This document shows positions 43,942 through 52,906 of a DNA stretch of 64,000 nucleotides, in pieces (within the stretch, counting starts at the first letter, position 1; the number at the start of each line of letters is the position of its first letter). The notes under the pieces are model-generated. The model had not been told where the DNA came from. It did no database searches and saw only the letters and a program-made list of their open reading frames with translations. The stretch is from Gammaproteobacteria bacterium (GTDB lineage Bacteria; Pseudomonadota; Gammaproteobacteria; Xanthomonadales; Xanthomonadaceae). The stretch spans positions 1 to 64,000 of the forward strand of contig JANXUD010000058.1 of the NCBI GenBank assembly GCA_025352045.1, in the 5' to 3' direction. Made by a program: the position numbers and the translations under genes.

Positions 43942-46077
43942 TTACCAGATGGCGACCTTCTTGTCGCCGGCGCGGACCATGGCATCGCCGGCCTTGCAGC
44001 TGAAGGCCTGGGCGAATGCGTCCATGTTCGACGGCGCACCGTTGGCGCGGAACGCTTCCGGCGCATGCGGGTTGGTGTTGAGCATCACCGCCATCGCTTC
44101 CGGGCGACGCTGGCCGCGCCAGATGGTGGCGAAGTTCAGGAAGAAGCGCTGGTCCTGGGTGAAGCCGTCGATCTCGCCGATGCGCTTGTTGGCCAGGTCC
44201 TTGTGCAGTGCGTCGAGGGCGATGTTGATGCCGCCCAGGTCGCCGATGTTCTCGCCCAGGGTCAGCTGGCCCTTCACGTGCTTGCCATTGACCGTGTAGT
44301 CGTCGAACTGCTTGACCAGCACCGCGGTGCGCGCGTTGAACTGCTTGCGGTCGACGTCGGTCCACCAGTTGGCGTTGTTGCCGAGCTTGTCGAACTGGCT
44401 GCCCTGGTCGTCGAAGCCGTGCATGATCTCGTGGCCGATTACGGCGCCGATGCCGCCGTAGTTGAGCGCCGGGTCCGCCTTCGGGTCGAAGAAGGGCGGC
44501 TGCAGGATCGCCGCCGGGAACACGACCTCGTTCTTGAGCGGGTTGTAATAGGCGTTGACCGTCTGCGGGCTCATGCCCCATTCCTGGCGATCGACCGGCT
44601 TGCCGATCTTGGCCATGCGGAAGGCATTCTCGAAGGCATTGGCGGTCATGACGTTGGCGTAGTAGCTGGCCTTGCCGTCCACGGACAGGCCGGCGAAGTC
44701 GCGCCACTTGTCCGGGTAACCGATCTTCGGGTCGAAGGTCTCGAGCTTCTCGAGCGCCTTGGCCTTGGTCTCCGGGCTCATCCAAGCCAGGTTCTGCAGG
44801 CGATCCTTGAGTGCGAGGCGCAGGTTGCCGACCAGTTGCTGCATGGCGGCCTTGGACTCCTCCGGGAACACCTGCTTGACGTAGATCTGGCCCAGGGCCT
44901 CGCCCATGGTGCCGTTGATCGTGCCGAGCACGCGCTTCCAGCGCGGACGCTGCTGCGGCTGGCCGCTGAGGGTCTTTCCGTAGAAGCCGAAGCTCTCGTC
45001 GCTGGCGGCATCGGACAGGTAGGGCGCGGCGTCATTGAGCACGTGGTAGCGCAGGTAACTCTGCCAGGCAGTGACCGGAACCTCGGTCAGCATCTTGTCG
45101 AACTCGGCGAAGAACTTGGGCTGGCTCAGCGAGAAGCCGTCCACGCCGCCGACCTTCTCGGCTGCCAGGAACTTGGTCCAGTCGAAATGCGGCGTGGCCT
45201 TGTTGGCCTCCTCGATGCTCACCCAGTGGTACTGGTTGGCCGGATCGCGGCCCTCGATCGGGGTCAGCGAGGCCGTCGCGAGGCGCGTTTCGAAGGCCAG
45301 CACGTCGGCCGCCTGGGTCTTGGCCGCGGCGGCATCCACGCCGCCGAGCACCAGCATGCGCTCGACATGGGCGAGGAAGGCGTCGCGGATCTCCTTGTAC
45401 TGCGGCTCGAGGTAATAGGCGCGCTCGGGCAGGGACAGGCCGCCTTCGTTGGCGTAGCCGGTGGACTTGCTGGCGTCCTTGAAGTCTTCGGCGGAACCGA
45501 AGCCGAACACCTGGTTGTCACCGTGCGCGAAGCTGTCGTTGAGGTAGTTGACGATGCCGGCGGTGTCGGCGATGGCCGCCACCTTGTCCAGCGTCGCCTT
45601 GACCGGCGCGATGCCGTCGGCGTTCACCTTCGCTTCGTCCATGCCGACGCGATAGAAATCGCCCAGCTTCTGTTCGTTGCTGCCGGCGGCGAAACCGCCC
45701 TTGCCGGCGGCTTCGACGATCTGCTTCTGCACTTCCAGCGAGCGGTCGCCCAGCATGTTGAAGTTGCCCCAGCTGGTCTTGTCGGCCGGGATCGGGTTGG
45801 CGGCCAGCCACTTGCCGTTGACGTGCGCGTTGAGGTCGTTGCAGATCGGCGTGTTGGCGTCGAGGTCGGTGGGGTCGAAGTGCGGCAGGGCCGTCAGCTT
45901 GGATGCATCGATGGTGATCGCGGGCGCGGCGGCGGGTGCAGGCGTCGCCACGGCGGCCGTGGCGGCGTCATCGTGCTTCTTGCAGGCGGCCAGCGCGCCG
46001 GCGATGGCGAGCGCCAGGCCGATTTGTTTCAGGCTGATTAGATTCAGGCCAGATTGCTTGAGGTGGGTCAGGTTCAC
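43942..46077 (-). CDS. M13 family zinc metallopeptidase (neprilysin-like lipoprotein)
   Basis: A 711-aa envelope peptidase. The GTG at 46077 (GGAG 6 nt upstream) gives VNLTHLKQSGLNLISLKQIGLALAIAGALAACKKH with a lipobox LAAC, so it should be lipid-anchored. Zinc motifs: HExxH in GAVIGHEIMHGFDDQGSQF (about 507-525) and the third ligand in LTLGENIGDLGGINIALDAL (GENIxD, about 570-589). NAYYNPLKNEVVFPAAILQPPFF is the conserved substrate-binding block, and the protein ends CKAGDAMVRAGDKKVAIW. M13 peptidases cut small peptides. The two Kazal-like lipoproteins start divergently 185 nt away. The open frame up to 46197 adds a Pro-rich leader without support. Confidence 0.93.
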   Translation of the reverse strand: MNLTHLKQSGLNLISLKQIGLALAIAGALAACKKHDDAATAAVATPAPAAAPAITIDASKLTALPHFDPTDLDANTPICNDLNAHVNGKWLAANPIPADKTSWGNFNMLGDRSLEVQKQIVEAAGKGGFAAGSNEQKLGDFYRVGMDEAKVNADGIAPVKATLDKVAAIADTAGIVNYLNDSFAHGDNQVFGFGSAEDFKDASKSTGYANEGGLSLPERAYYLEPQYKEIRDAFLAHVERMLVLGGVDAAAAKTQAADVLAFETRLATASLTPIEGRDPANQYHWVSIEEANKATPHFDWTKFLAAEKVGGVDGFSLSQPKFFAEFDKMLTEVPVTAWQSYLRYHVLNDAAPYLSDAASDESFGFYGKTLSGQPQQRPRWKRVLGTINGTMGEALGQIYVKQVFPEESKAAMQQLVGNLRLALKDRLQNLAWMSPETKAKALEKLETFDPKIGYPDKWRDFAGLSVDGKASYYANVMTANAFENAFRMAKIGKPVDRQEWGMSPQTVNAYYNPLKNEVVFPAAILQPPFFDPKADPALNYGGIGAVIGHEIMHGFDDQGSQFDKLGNNANWWTDVDRKQFNARTAVLVKQFDDYTVNGKHVKGQLTLGENIGDLGGINIALDALHKDLANKRIGEIDGFTQDQRFFLNFATIWRGQRRPEAMAVMLNTNPHAPEAFRANGAPSNMDAFAQAFSCKAGDAMVRAGDKKVAIW

Positions 46078-46262
46078 GTGCGGCTCCGGGCCCCGCGGGG
46101 CAGATGGTCGTTCAGGGGAACTGCCCGATGAGGAAACACAGGCAGGCGCGCGAGCGTACGGCATCGGGGCGACCCGCGGGGATAGGCCGATGGTCATGGA
46201 TGGGCGCCGTGGGCCCGGGCTGGAGCTAGACTCTTGGCCGGACGACCCGCACGAGCCCCGCC

Positions 46263-46871
46263 ATGCCTAGCCTGACCCTGTCTCGACTGCCCGGAATGCT
46301 CCCGATCATCGCCCTGCTGCTGGCGGCCGCCTGCTCGCGCAGCCCCGACGCGGCAGCGGCGGTGGACCAGGCAGCGGCGCCCGGCGCCGCGACGCAAGCG
46401 ACCACCGCCGCGACGCAAGCGCCCGCCGCTTCGCCGCAGGCCGCGACCGCCCCGGAATCCCATCTCCTGGACGATCCGACCGCCCCAACTGCCCCGGCGA
46501 TGGATCCCCTCCCGGCGCCGGCCGCCGCGAGCGCGCCCACCGTCGGCTCGATCCTGGCGCCGGGCCGGCCGCGCAAACCCCTGGTCCGCCCCGCGTCGGC
46601 GCCTAATCGCCCGGCGTTCATTCCCATAGGCAGCGACATTCCCGACGGGCCGGTCGCTGCCCCCGATGCCCCGCGCCAGGCCTGCGCCCAGCCCCGGCCG
46701 ACTGCCTGCAACCTGGATTACAAACCGGTCTGCGCCGATGTCGATACCGGTGTCCGCTGCATCGCCGCGCCCTGTCCTTCGAGCGAACGCAAGACCTTCG
46801 GCAGTTCCTGCAAGGCCTGCCGCGATACAAAGGTCACGGCCTTCGTGAGCGGCACCTGTCCGAAGCAGTGA
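46263..46871 (+). CDS. Kazal-like eight-Cys lipoprotein, paralogue 1
   Basis: A 202-aa lipoprotein: signal peptide ending in lipobox LAAAC (Cys24), then a linker of about 100 residues rich in Ala, Pro and Thr, and a C-terminal cysteine-rich domain. The cysteines are spaced C-x7-C-x7-C-x8-C-x4-C-x11-C-x2-C-x12-C. CNLDYKPVCAD and TFGSSCKAC match the start and middle of a Kazal-type protease inhibitor, with an inserted Cys pair (CIAAPC). The family is inferred from that pattern. A TAGACT hexamer at about 46225 may be its -10. The second copy follows 62 nt downstream; an M13 peptidase gene is divergent. Confidence 0.72.
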   Translation: MPSLTLSRLPGMLPIIALLLAAACSRSPDAAAAVDQAAAPGAATQATTAATQAPAASPQAATAPESHLLDDPTAPTAPAMDPLPAPAAASAPTVGSILAPGRPRKPLVRPASAPNRPAFIPIGSDIPDGPVAAPDAPRQACAQPRPTACNLDYKPVCADVDTGVRCIAAPCPSSERKTFGSSCKACRDTKVTAFVSGTCPKQ

Positions 46872-46933
46872 GTCGGCATGCTTGCCGCGAGGCGCGCGGC
46901 TACACTGCGGCCAGACCCGCACGGAGCGCGACC

Positions 46934-47329
46934 ATGAATCGATTCCTGTCCCAGCGGCCTGGCATCGCCCGCGCGCGCGCCCTGGCACTTGCGTGCGGCC
47001 TTGCCCTGCTTTCGTCCTGCGCACGGACGCCTGTCGCGGACGCGCCGGCGCCGGTCGCCGAGGCACCCGCGCCGGTCGTCGCAGCGCCTGCGCCTGTTGC
47101 AACCCCCGCCCCGGCGCCGGCCCCGGTCGCCGATACCGCCTGCACCGGGCCGCGGACCAAGATGTGCACGAGGGACTACAACCCGGTCTGCGCGACGCGC
47201 GACACGGGCATCCGCTGCATCACCGCCCCGTGCCCGTCCAGCGAACGCAAGACCTTCAGCAGTGCCTGCTCGGCTTGCCTGGACCCGCACGTGTCCGGCT
47301 GGACCCCGGGCGCCTGCCCCGGGGGCTGA
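46934..47329 (+). CDS. Kazal-like eight-Cys lipoprotein, paralogue 2
   Basis: A 131-aa lipoprotein with the same layout as its upstream neighbour: lipobox LSSC (Cys29), a Pro/Ala/Val linker (repeats of APAPV), and a domain with exactly the same cysteine spacing (7-7-8-4-11-2-12). CTRDYNPVCAT and APCPSSERKTFSSACSAC are shared nearly word for word with paralogue 1 (CIAAPCPSSERKTF). So the pair arose by tandem duplication, with the linker free to drift. The ATG at 46934 has GGAG 9 nt upstream; TACACT at about 46911 may be a -10. Confidence 0.72.
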   Translation: MNRFLSQRPGIARARALALACGLALLSSCARTPVADAPAPVAEAPAPVVAAPAPVATPAPAPAPVADTACTGPRTKMCTRDYNPVCATRDTGIRCITAPCPSSERKTFSSACSACLDPHVSGWTPGACPGG

Positions 47330-47460
47330 GGGCGCGGCGCCCCGTGCTACCGTTTCTCCGCAGGCCCAAGGACTTCCTCACGCATGACGCCCCGCCCCCA
47401 GGCCAACGCGACCGCTCGCACTGTTGCGTTCGTCGATCCAGCACCGCGTAGGTCCTGCTG

Positions 47461-48111
47461 ATGCGCGTGCTGCTGGCCCGTCACGGCGAAACGCCGTGGA
47501 ACGCCGAAGGCCGCTACCAGGGACAGCGCGACATCCCGCTGTCGCCGGTCGGCGAGGCGCAGGCGCGGGCACTCGGTGAGCGCCTGCGCAAGGTCGAGGT
47601 GATGCGCGCGGTGGCTTCGCCGCTGTCGCGGGCCAGGCGCACCGCCGAGCTCGCGCTCGGCGCGGACCGCGCAGCCATGCTGGCCTTCGACCCGGATTTG
47701 CAGGAAATCGCCCACGGCGATTGGGAGGGCCTGCTCGCCAGCGAAATTGCAATCGGCCACCCGGAACTGCTGCGCGCCTGGCGCGAATCGCCGGAAAGCG
47801 TGCTGATGCCGGGCGAGGGCGGCGAATCCCTGCAGCACGTGCTCGATCGCGCGTGGCCCGCGTTCGAACGGGCCTGTGCCGGGCTCGGGCCGCAGGACCT
47901 GCTGCTGGTGGTCGCGCACGACGCGGTCAACCGGGTGTTGCTGTGCCGGATCCTCGGCCTGCCTCTGGCACGCCTGTGGAGCTTCCGGCAGGCGCCGACC
48001 ACGCTCAACCTGCTCGAGGGCGATGCCCCCGGCACGCTGGAACTGGTGCGCCTGAACGACTGCCAGCACCACACCGCGCTGTTCGGCGAGGCCGTGCACC
48101 GGGCGCTGTGA
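47461..48111 (+). CDS. Histidine phosphatase (phosphoglycerate mutase-like)
   Basis: A 216-aa cytosolic phosphatase. The catalytic RHG motif is present in LLARHGETPWNAEGRYQGQRDIPLSPVGEAQA (4-35), the second His in LLLVVAHDAVNRVLL (about 152-166). Arg in ASPLSRARRTAE completes the phosphate pocket. Substrates of this branch (GpmB/CobC-like) are unknown without assay. The ATG overlaps the stop of a possible 25-codon upstream frame (47384-47461, TGATG), which has no protein-like features. folC follows 66 nt downstream. Confidence 0.92.
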   Translation: MRVLLARHGETPWNAEGRYQGQRDIPLSPVGEAQARALGERLRKVEVMRAVASPLSRARRTAELALGADRAAMLAFDPDLQEIAHGDWEGLLASEIAIGHPELLRAWRESPESVLMPGEGGESLQHVLDRAWPAFERACAGLGPQDLLLVVAHDAVNRVLLCRILGLPLARLWSFRQAPTTLNLLEGDAPGTLELVRLNDCQHHTALFGEAVHRAL

Positions 48112-48165
48112 TCGTGGCCGGGGTTGGACCCGCGGGCGACCGCCGGGCAAACGCGCGCGCCGCGT

Positions 48166-48171
48166 CATAAT
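48166..48171 (+). promoter_or_regulatory. -10-like CATAAT, leaderless start of folC
   Basis: CATAAT-TGGCGC-ATG: the hexamer lies 6 nt before the folC start codon, and no ribosome binding site is present. No -35 box is recognisable. The same 15-nt module occurs before hutI. Confidence 0.5.
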
Positions 48172-48177
48172 TGGCGC

Positions 48178-49431
48178 ATGACCCGCACGCTCGATCAGTG
48201 GCTCGACTACCAACTGCGCACCCACCCGCAGCAGATCGCGATGGGCCTGGAACGCGTGCGCGAGGTCTATGAACGCCTCGCGCCCGGTCGTCCCGGCGCC
48301 CTGGTCGTCACCGTCGGCGGCACCAATGGCAAGGGGTCGACGGTCGCCTTTCTGGATGCGATCGCACGCGCCGCCGGCCTGCGCGTCGGCGCCTTCACCT
48401 CGCCGCACCTGCTGCGCTACAACGAGAGGGTGCGCATCGACGGCCGCGACGCAGACGATGCCGCGCTGGTCTCGGCCTTCGAGCGGATCGAGCTGGCGCG
48501 CGGCGAGATCCCGCTGACCTATTTCGAATTCGGCACCCTGGCCGCCCTGCTGCTGTTCGCGCAGGCGCGGCTGGACATTGCGCTGCTCGAGGTCGGCCTC
48601 GGCGGCAGGCTGGATGCCGTGAACATCGTGGACGCCGATGTCGCCGTGCTGACCACCGTGGACCTGGACCACCAGGAATACCTGGGCGGCGACCGCGAGA
48701 GCATTGGCGCCGAAAAGGCCGGCATTTTCCGTGCCGGCCGGCCCTGCGTGCTCGGCGAGCGCGATCCGCCGTCCTCGGTGCTGGCCCATGCGTACCGGAT
48801 CGGTGCATCGGCGATCCGCGCCCAGTCCGACTACCTGTTCGAGCGCCATGGGCGGAGCTGGACCTGGCGCGAGCCCGGATTCGAGATCGAGCTGCCCGTG
48901 CCGGCACTCGACGCGCCCGCGCAACTGGACAACGCGGCGGCGGCGATCGCCGCGCTGCGCGCACTGCCCCTGGAGATTCCCGACGCCGCCCTGCGCGCAG
49001 GCATGGCCGCGGCGCAGGCCGGTGGGCGCCTGCAGCGGATCGGCGAGTCGCCCCAGGTACTGGTGGATGTCGCGCACAATCCGCAGGCCGCGCGCCAGCT
49101 GGCTGCCTGGCTGGCCCAGCATGCGCGCCCGACCCACGCGGTGTACGCGGCCTTGCGTGACAAGGACGTGGCGGCGGTGGTGGACGAACTGCAATCAAGC
49201 ATCGGGCACTGGCACCTGGCTGGCATCGGCGACGCGGGTGTCCGCAACCTGGGCGGCGACGAACTGGCCGCTCGACTGGAGGCCAGCCTCCCGCCCGCGC
49301 GCCGCACCGTCCATGCCGACGTGGCCAGCGCCCTGGCCCATGCCGTGCGCGCCGTTGGGCCGGAGGGCAGGGTGCTGGTGTTCGGATCCTTCCATACCGC
49401 CGCCGACGCGCTCCGCCTGGCCAGCCGCTGA
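48178..49431 (+). CDS. folC: Bifunctional folylpolyglutamate/dihydrofolate synthase
   Basis: Adds glutamate to dihydropteroate and to folates. The protein has 417 aa. Seen: the P-loop TVGGTNGKGSTVAFLDAIAR (about 43-62), GAFTSPHLLRYNERVRIDG (omega loop, about 68-86), LLEVGLGGRLDAVNIVD (about 139-155), and the C-terminal Mur-like domain with VLVDVAHNPQAARQLA (about 296-311). The ATG at 48178 has no Shine-Dalgarno sequence but a -10-like hexamer at the leaderless distance. dedD and purF follow, as in many gammaproteobacteria, but accD does not precede it. Confidence 0.97.
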   Translation: MTRTLDQWLDYQLRTHPQQIAMGLERVREVYERLAPGRPGALVVTVGGTNGKGSTVAFLDAIARAAGLRVGAFTSPHLLRYNERVRIDGRDADDAALVSAFERIELARGEIPLTYFEFGTLAALLLFAQARLDIALLEVGLGGRLDAVNIVDADVAVLTTVDLDHQEYLGGDRESIGAEKAGIFRAGRPCVLGERDPPSSVLAHAYRIGASAIRAQSDYLFERHGRSWTWREPGFEIELPVPALDAPAQLDNAAAAIAALRALPLEIPDAALRAGMAAAQAGGRLQRIGESPQVLVDVAHNPQAARQLAAWLAQHARPTHAVYAALRDKDVAAVVDELQSSIGHWHLAGIGDAGVRNLGGDELAARLEASLPPARRTVHADVASALAHAVRAVGPEGRVLVFGSFHTAADALRLASR

Positions 49432-49455
49432 CGGTTGGGGACCGGGGCCAGCGGG

Positions 49456-49461
49456 TATAAT
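49456..49461 (+). promoter_or_regulatory. -10 box before the dedD-like gene
   Basis: A perfect TATAAT lies 29 nt before the dedD start. TTGGGG at 49435-49440 is a possible -35 with a short 15-nt spacer. Confidence 0.5.
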
Positions 49462-49490
49462 TCGATCCGACTTCCGCGCCGGGCCGCCCC

Positions 49491-50573
49491 ATGGACCAAC
49501 CGCTGAAACAGCGCCTGATCGGCGCCGCCGTGTTGGCCGCGCTGGCCGTGATCTTCCTGCCCATGCTGCTCAAGGGTCCGGACGTGCACGCGCCCGACGC
49601 AGCCGAAGTGCCGCTGAGCATGCCGGCGACGCCCGGCCAGGATTTCGAGACCCGCGAACTTCCCCTGACGGCGCCCGAGCCGGCGCCCGCCGGTGGGGTG
49701 CTGGGCATGGAGCGCGCGCCGCCCGCATCGGCGGCCCCGGTTCCGGCTGGCGGCAACTCCGTTCCCGGGGACGCTGTCGCGCCGGTCAAAGCGCCGCCCG
49801 TTGCGGCTGCGACGCCCACGCCTGCGCCAGCCGCGGCGCCCGCCGCCGCGCCCGCTGCGGTGGCCGCGCCGGCGGCCAAGCCCGGCAGCGAGGGTGCTGC
49901 CAGTGGCGGTGGCGCCTACGTGGTGAACATCGGCAGCTTCGCCAACCGCGCCAATGCCGCGTCCCTGGCAGCGAAACTGCATGCCGCGGGCCTCCCCGTG
50001 CTATCCGAGCCGGTGAAGATCGCCACCGGTGACGCCACGCGATTGCGGGTCGGCCCTTACGCCGACCGCGCCGCCGGGGAAGCCGCGCGCCTGCGCGCGC
50101 AGTCGGCGGCCAACGTGAGCGGCACGGTGATCGCCCTGGATGCGACGCCGGCCAAACCCGTCGCCGCAACGGCGCCCCCCGCAAAGCCCGCGACCGCAAC
50201 GGTGCCGACCGCATCGCCACAGCCCGCAACAACGGCGAGCACCGCGAAATCGACGCCGACGAAGGCTTCGACACCCGCTTCCACGCCGCCTGCTGCGCCC
50301 GCCGGCGCGCCTGCCGCGGCGCCGGCCACAGCCGCAAGCGCCGGATTCGCGGTCCAGTTGTCGGCGCCCGCCGCCGAGTCCGACGCCAACGCCTTGCGCG
50401 ACCGCGCCCGCGCCGCCGGCCTGCCCTCGTTCGTGCAGCGGATCGACACCGACAGCGGCGTGCGCTATCGCGTGCGTGTCGGTCCCTATGCCGATCGCGC
50501 ATCCGCCGAGGCGGCGCTGGCCGGCGTCAACGCCAAGCTCGGCACCCACGGCATCGTCATGCGCCACCCCTGA
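49491..50573 (+). CDS. DedD-like protein with two SPOR domains
   Basis: A 360-aa cell-division-type protein. One membrane anchor (KQRLIGAAVLAALAVIFLPMLLKG, about 6-29) is followed by long Ala/Pro-rich linkers and two SPOR domains: residues about 142-215 (YVVNIGSFANRANAASLAAKLHAAGLPVLSEPV...) and about 284-360 (FAVQLSAPAAESDANALRDRARAAGLPSFVQRI...). SPOR domains bind denuded peptidoglycan glycan strands at the septum. Having two copies is unusual against one in E. coli DedD. It lies between folC and purF, where the usual cvpA is missing. Confidence 0.9.
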   Translation: MDQPLKQRLIGAAVLAALAVIFLPMLLKGPDVHAPDAAEVPLSMPATPGQDFETRELPLTAPEPAPAGGVLGMERAPPASAAPVPAGGNSVPGDAVAPVKAPPVAAATPTPAPAAAPAAAPAAVAAPAAKPGSEGAASGGGAYVVNIGSFANRANAASLAAKLHAAGLPVLSEPVKIATGDATRLRVGPYADRAAGEAARLRAQSAANVSGTVIALDATPAKPVAATAPPAKPATATVPTASPQPATTASTAKSTPTKASTPASTPPAAPAGAPAAAPATAASAGFAVQLSAPAAESDANALRDRARAAGLPSFVQRIDTDSGVRYRVRVGPYADRASAEAALAGVNAKLGTHGIVMRHP

Positions 50574-50607
50574 GCCGCGCCTGCGGCTCGACCTGGAGTA
50601 AACGTCA

Positions 50608-52077
50608 ATGTGCGGCATCATCGGAATCGTCGGCCAGACTGACGTCGCCCCGGCGCTCTACGACGGCCTGACCGTCCTGCAGCATCGCGGGCAGGACGCG
50701 GCCGGCATCGCCACCGTGGACGGCATCCACGTGCAGCTGCACAAGGGCAATGGCCTGGTCGCGGACGTGTTCGAAACCAGCGACATGCTGCGCCTCGCGG
50801 GCCGGGTCGGCATCGGCCATTGCCGCTATCCCACCGCCGGTAGCGCCGGTTCGGACGAAGCCCAGCCGTTCTACGTGAACTCGCCCTACGGCATCGCCCT
50901 GTCGCACAACGGCAACCTGATCAACATGGACGCGCTGCGTCGGGAAGTCTTCGAGCAGGACCGCCGGCACATCAACACCGAGTCCGATTCCGAAGTGCTG
51001 CTGAACGTGTTCGCGCACGAGTTGCGCGAGCAGGGTGCGCTGACCCCGCAGGCGGCGCTGAACGCGGTGACCGGCGTGCACCGCCGCTGCAAGGGCGGCT
51101 ATGCGATCGTCGGGCTGGTGCTGGGCCTGGGACTATTTGCCTTCCGCGACCCGCACGGCATCCGGCCGCTGGTTCTGGGCAAGCGCACGACGCCGGCGGG
51201 CGACGAATACGCCGTCGCCTCGGAATCGGTGGCGCTGGACATCCTCGGCTTCACCCGCATGCGGGACGTCGCGCCGGGCGAGGCGATCGTCATCACGGCG
51301 CGCGGCGAGCTGTTCACCCAACAGGCCGCCGAGCCGCAACAGCACACGCCCTGCATCTTCGAGTACGTGTATTTCGCGCGGCCCGATTCGATGATGGACG
51401 ATGTCTCGGTACACAAGGCGCGCATGCGCATGGGCGTGAAGCTGGGCGAGAAGATCCTGCGCCTGCGCCCGGACCACGACATCGACACGGTCATCCCGAT
51501 CCCCGACACCTCGCGCGACGCCGCGCTGGAGATCGCCAACGTGCTGGGCGTGAAGTACCGCGAGGGCTTCATCAAGAACCGCTACATCGGCCGCACCTTC
51601 ATCATGCCCGGCCAGGGCCAGCGGATGAAGTCGGTGCGCCGCAAGCTCAACGCCATCCCGCTGGAGTTCAAGGACCGCGTGGTGCTTCTGGTCGATGATT
51701 CCATTGTTCGCGGCACCACCTCGCAGCAGATCATCCAGATGGCGCGCGATGCGGGGGCGCGGAAGGTTTACCTTGCCTCGGCTGCTCCACCAGTTCGGTT
51801 TCCGAACGTGTACGGCATCGATATGCCGGCGGCGGACGAGTTGGTCGCGCACGGGCGCAGCGAGCAGGAAATCCAGGAGCTGCTGGGCGCCGACTGGCTG
51901 ATCTACCAGGACCTCGCCGATCTCGAGGATGCCGTCTCGGGTCCGAAGCACAAGCTGACCACGTTCGATTCGTCCTGCTTCGACGGCAAGTACGTCACCG
52001 GCATCGAGCCGGGCTACTTCGAGCGCCTGCAGCAGGCCCGCAGCGACGATGCCAAGCGCAAGCGCCGCGCCGGATAG
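50608..52077 (+). CDS. purF: Amidophosphoribosyltransferase PurF
   Basis: First step of purine synthesis: PRPP plus glutamine to phosphoribosylamine. The protein has 489 aa. Seen: the N-terminal nucleophile Cys2 in [27 protein letters not shown] (about 29-40), [12 protein letters not shown] (about 70-81), [15 protein letters not shown] (about 250), and the PRPP-binding loop [19 protein letters not shown] (about 358-376). The DUF455 gene begins 29 nt before its stop. A GGAGTAA site precedes the start. Confidence 0.98.
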   Translation: MCGIIGIVGQTDVAPALYDGLTVLQHRGQDAAGIATVDGIHVQLHKGNGLVADVFETSDMLRLAGRVGIGHCRYPTAGSAGSDEAQPFYVNSPYGIALSHNGNLINMDALRREVFEQDRRHINTESDSEVLLNVFAHELREQGALTPQAALNAVTGVHRRCKGGYAIVGLVLGLGLFAFRDPHGIRPLVLGKRTTPAGDEYAVASESVALDILGFTRMRDVAPGEAIVITARGELFTQQAAEPQQHTPCIFEYVYFARPDSMMDDVSVHKARMRMGVKLGEKILRLRPDHDIDTVIPIPDTSRDAALEIANVLGVKYREGFIKNRYIGRTFIMPGQGQRMKSVRRKLNAIPLEFKDRVVLLVDDSIVRGTTSQQIIQMARDAGARKVYLASAAPPVRFPNVYGIDMPAADELVAHGRSEQEIQELLGADWLIYQDLADLEDAVSGPKHKLTTFDSSCFDGKYVTGIEPGYFERLQQARSDDAKRKRRAG

Positions 52078-52906
52078 CCCGGCGCCGGCGGTGGACGCGC
52101 TGTACGACGCGCTTGCCCACTGCCTGGCCGCAAGCACGGTCGACGGAAAACTCGCGGGCGTGGCGGCGCTCTCGCGCGACTTCGCCAACGGGATCATCGG
52201 CACTGTCCCGGCGTCGCCAGCGCCGCCGATCCGCGCACCCGGGCGGCCACCGCGCCCGCTGATGGTGGCGGCGCGCGACGTGCCGCACCGGGGCCTCGGA
52301 ACCCCCGAAGGGCGCGCGGCCTTGCTGCATGCCGTGGCGCACATCGAATTCAACGCGATCGACCTCGCGCTCGACGCGGCCTTCCGCTTCCGCGACATGC
52401 CCGATGCCTATCGCGCCGACTGGATTTCCGTGGCCGCCGACGAAGCACGGCATTTCTCGCTGCTGTCGGCGCGCATGGCCGCGCTTGGCGTCGCCTACGG
52501 CGACTTCCCCGCGCACAACGGCCTCTGGGAGATGGCGGAGAAGACCGCGCATTCCTGCATCGCACGCATGGCCCTGGTGCCGCGGGTGCTGGAGGCGCGC
52601 GGACTGGACGTCACGCCGGGCATGGTCGCGCGGCTGCGTGCCGTGGGTGACCTGGAGTCGGTGGCCGTGCTCGAGGTGATCCTGGCCGAGGAAGTGCGGC
52701 ACGTGGCGATCGGCAGCCAGTGGTTTGCCTGGTGTTGCGAGCGCGAGGGCCTGGTGCCGGACCAGACCTTCCTGGCGCTGGCCCGCGACGAGGCGCGCGG
52801 CGCCATCCGCGGGCCCTTCAATCTTCCTGCGCGCACCGCGGCCGGCTTCGCCGAGTCCGAACTGCGCGCACTCATGGACTGGTCGGACAAGGAGCGTCAG
52901 CGATGA
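52049..52906 (+). CDS. DUF455 ferritin-like protein
   Basis: A 285-aa protein with the DUF455 pattern, a ferritin-like four-helix bundle: [17 protein letters not shown] (about 98-114), [19 protein letters not shown] (about 126-144; E/DxxRH) and [20 protein letters not shown] (about 210-229; ExxRH). Those Glu and His residues could bind two metals. Related proteins are linked with tRNA-modifying or oxidative-stress enzymes, but no reaction is proven for DUF455. It overlaps the end of purF by 29 nt and the next lipoprotein by four bases, so the three genes form one unit. Confidence 0.88.
   Translation: MPSASAAPDSPAPAVDALYDALAHCLAASTVDGKLAGVAALSRDFANGIIGTVPASPAPPIRAPGRPPRPLMVAARDVPHRGLGTPEGRAALLHAVAHIEFNAIDLALDAAFRFRDMPDAYRADWISVAADEARHFSLLSARMAALGVAYGDFPAHNGLWEMAEKTAHSCIARMALVPRVLEARGLDVTPGMVARLRAVGDLESVAVLEVILAEEVRHVAIGSQWFAWCCEREGLVPDQTFLALARDEARGAIRGPFNLPARTAAGFAESELRALMDWSDKERQR

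Noticed and set aside
43942-46197. Longer form of the M13 peptidase from 46197
   Set aside because: The GTG at 46077 has GGAG and places the lipobox at the normal distance; the extension is Pro/Ser-rich with no signal features.
47384-47461. A 25-codon frame upstream of and overlapping the histidine phosphatase start (TGATG)
   Set aside because: No ribosome binding site at good distance, no leader-peptide features and random composition.
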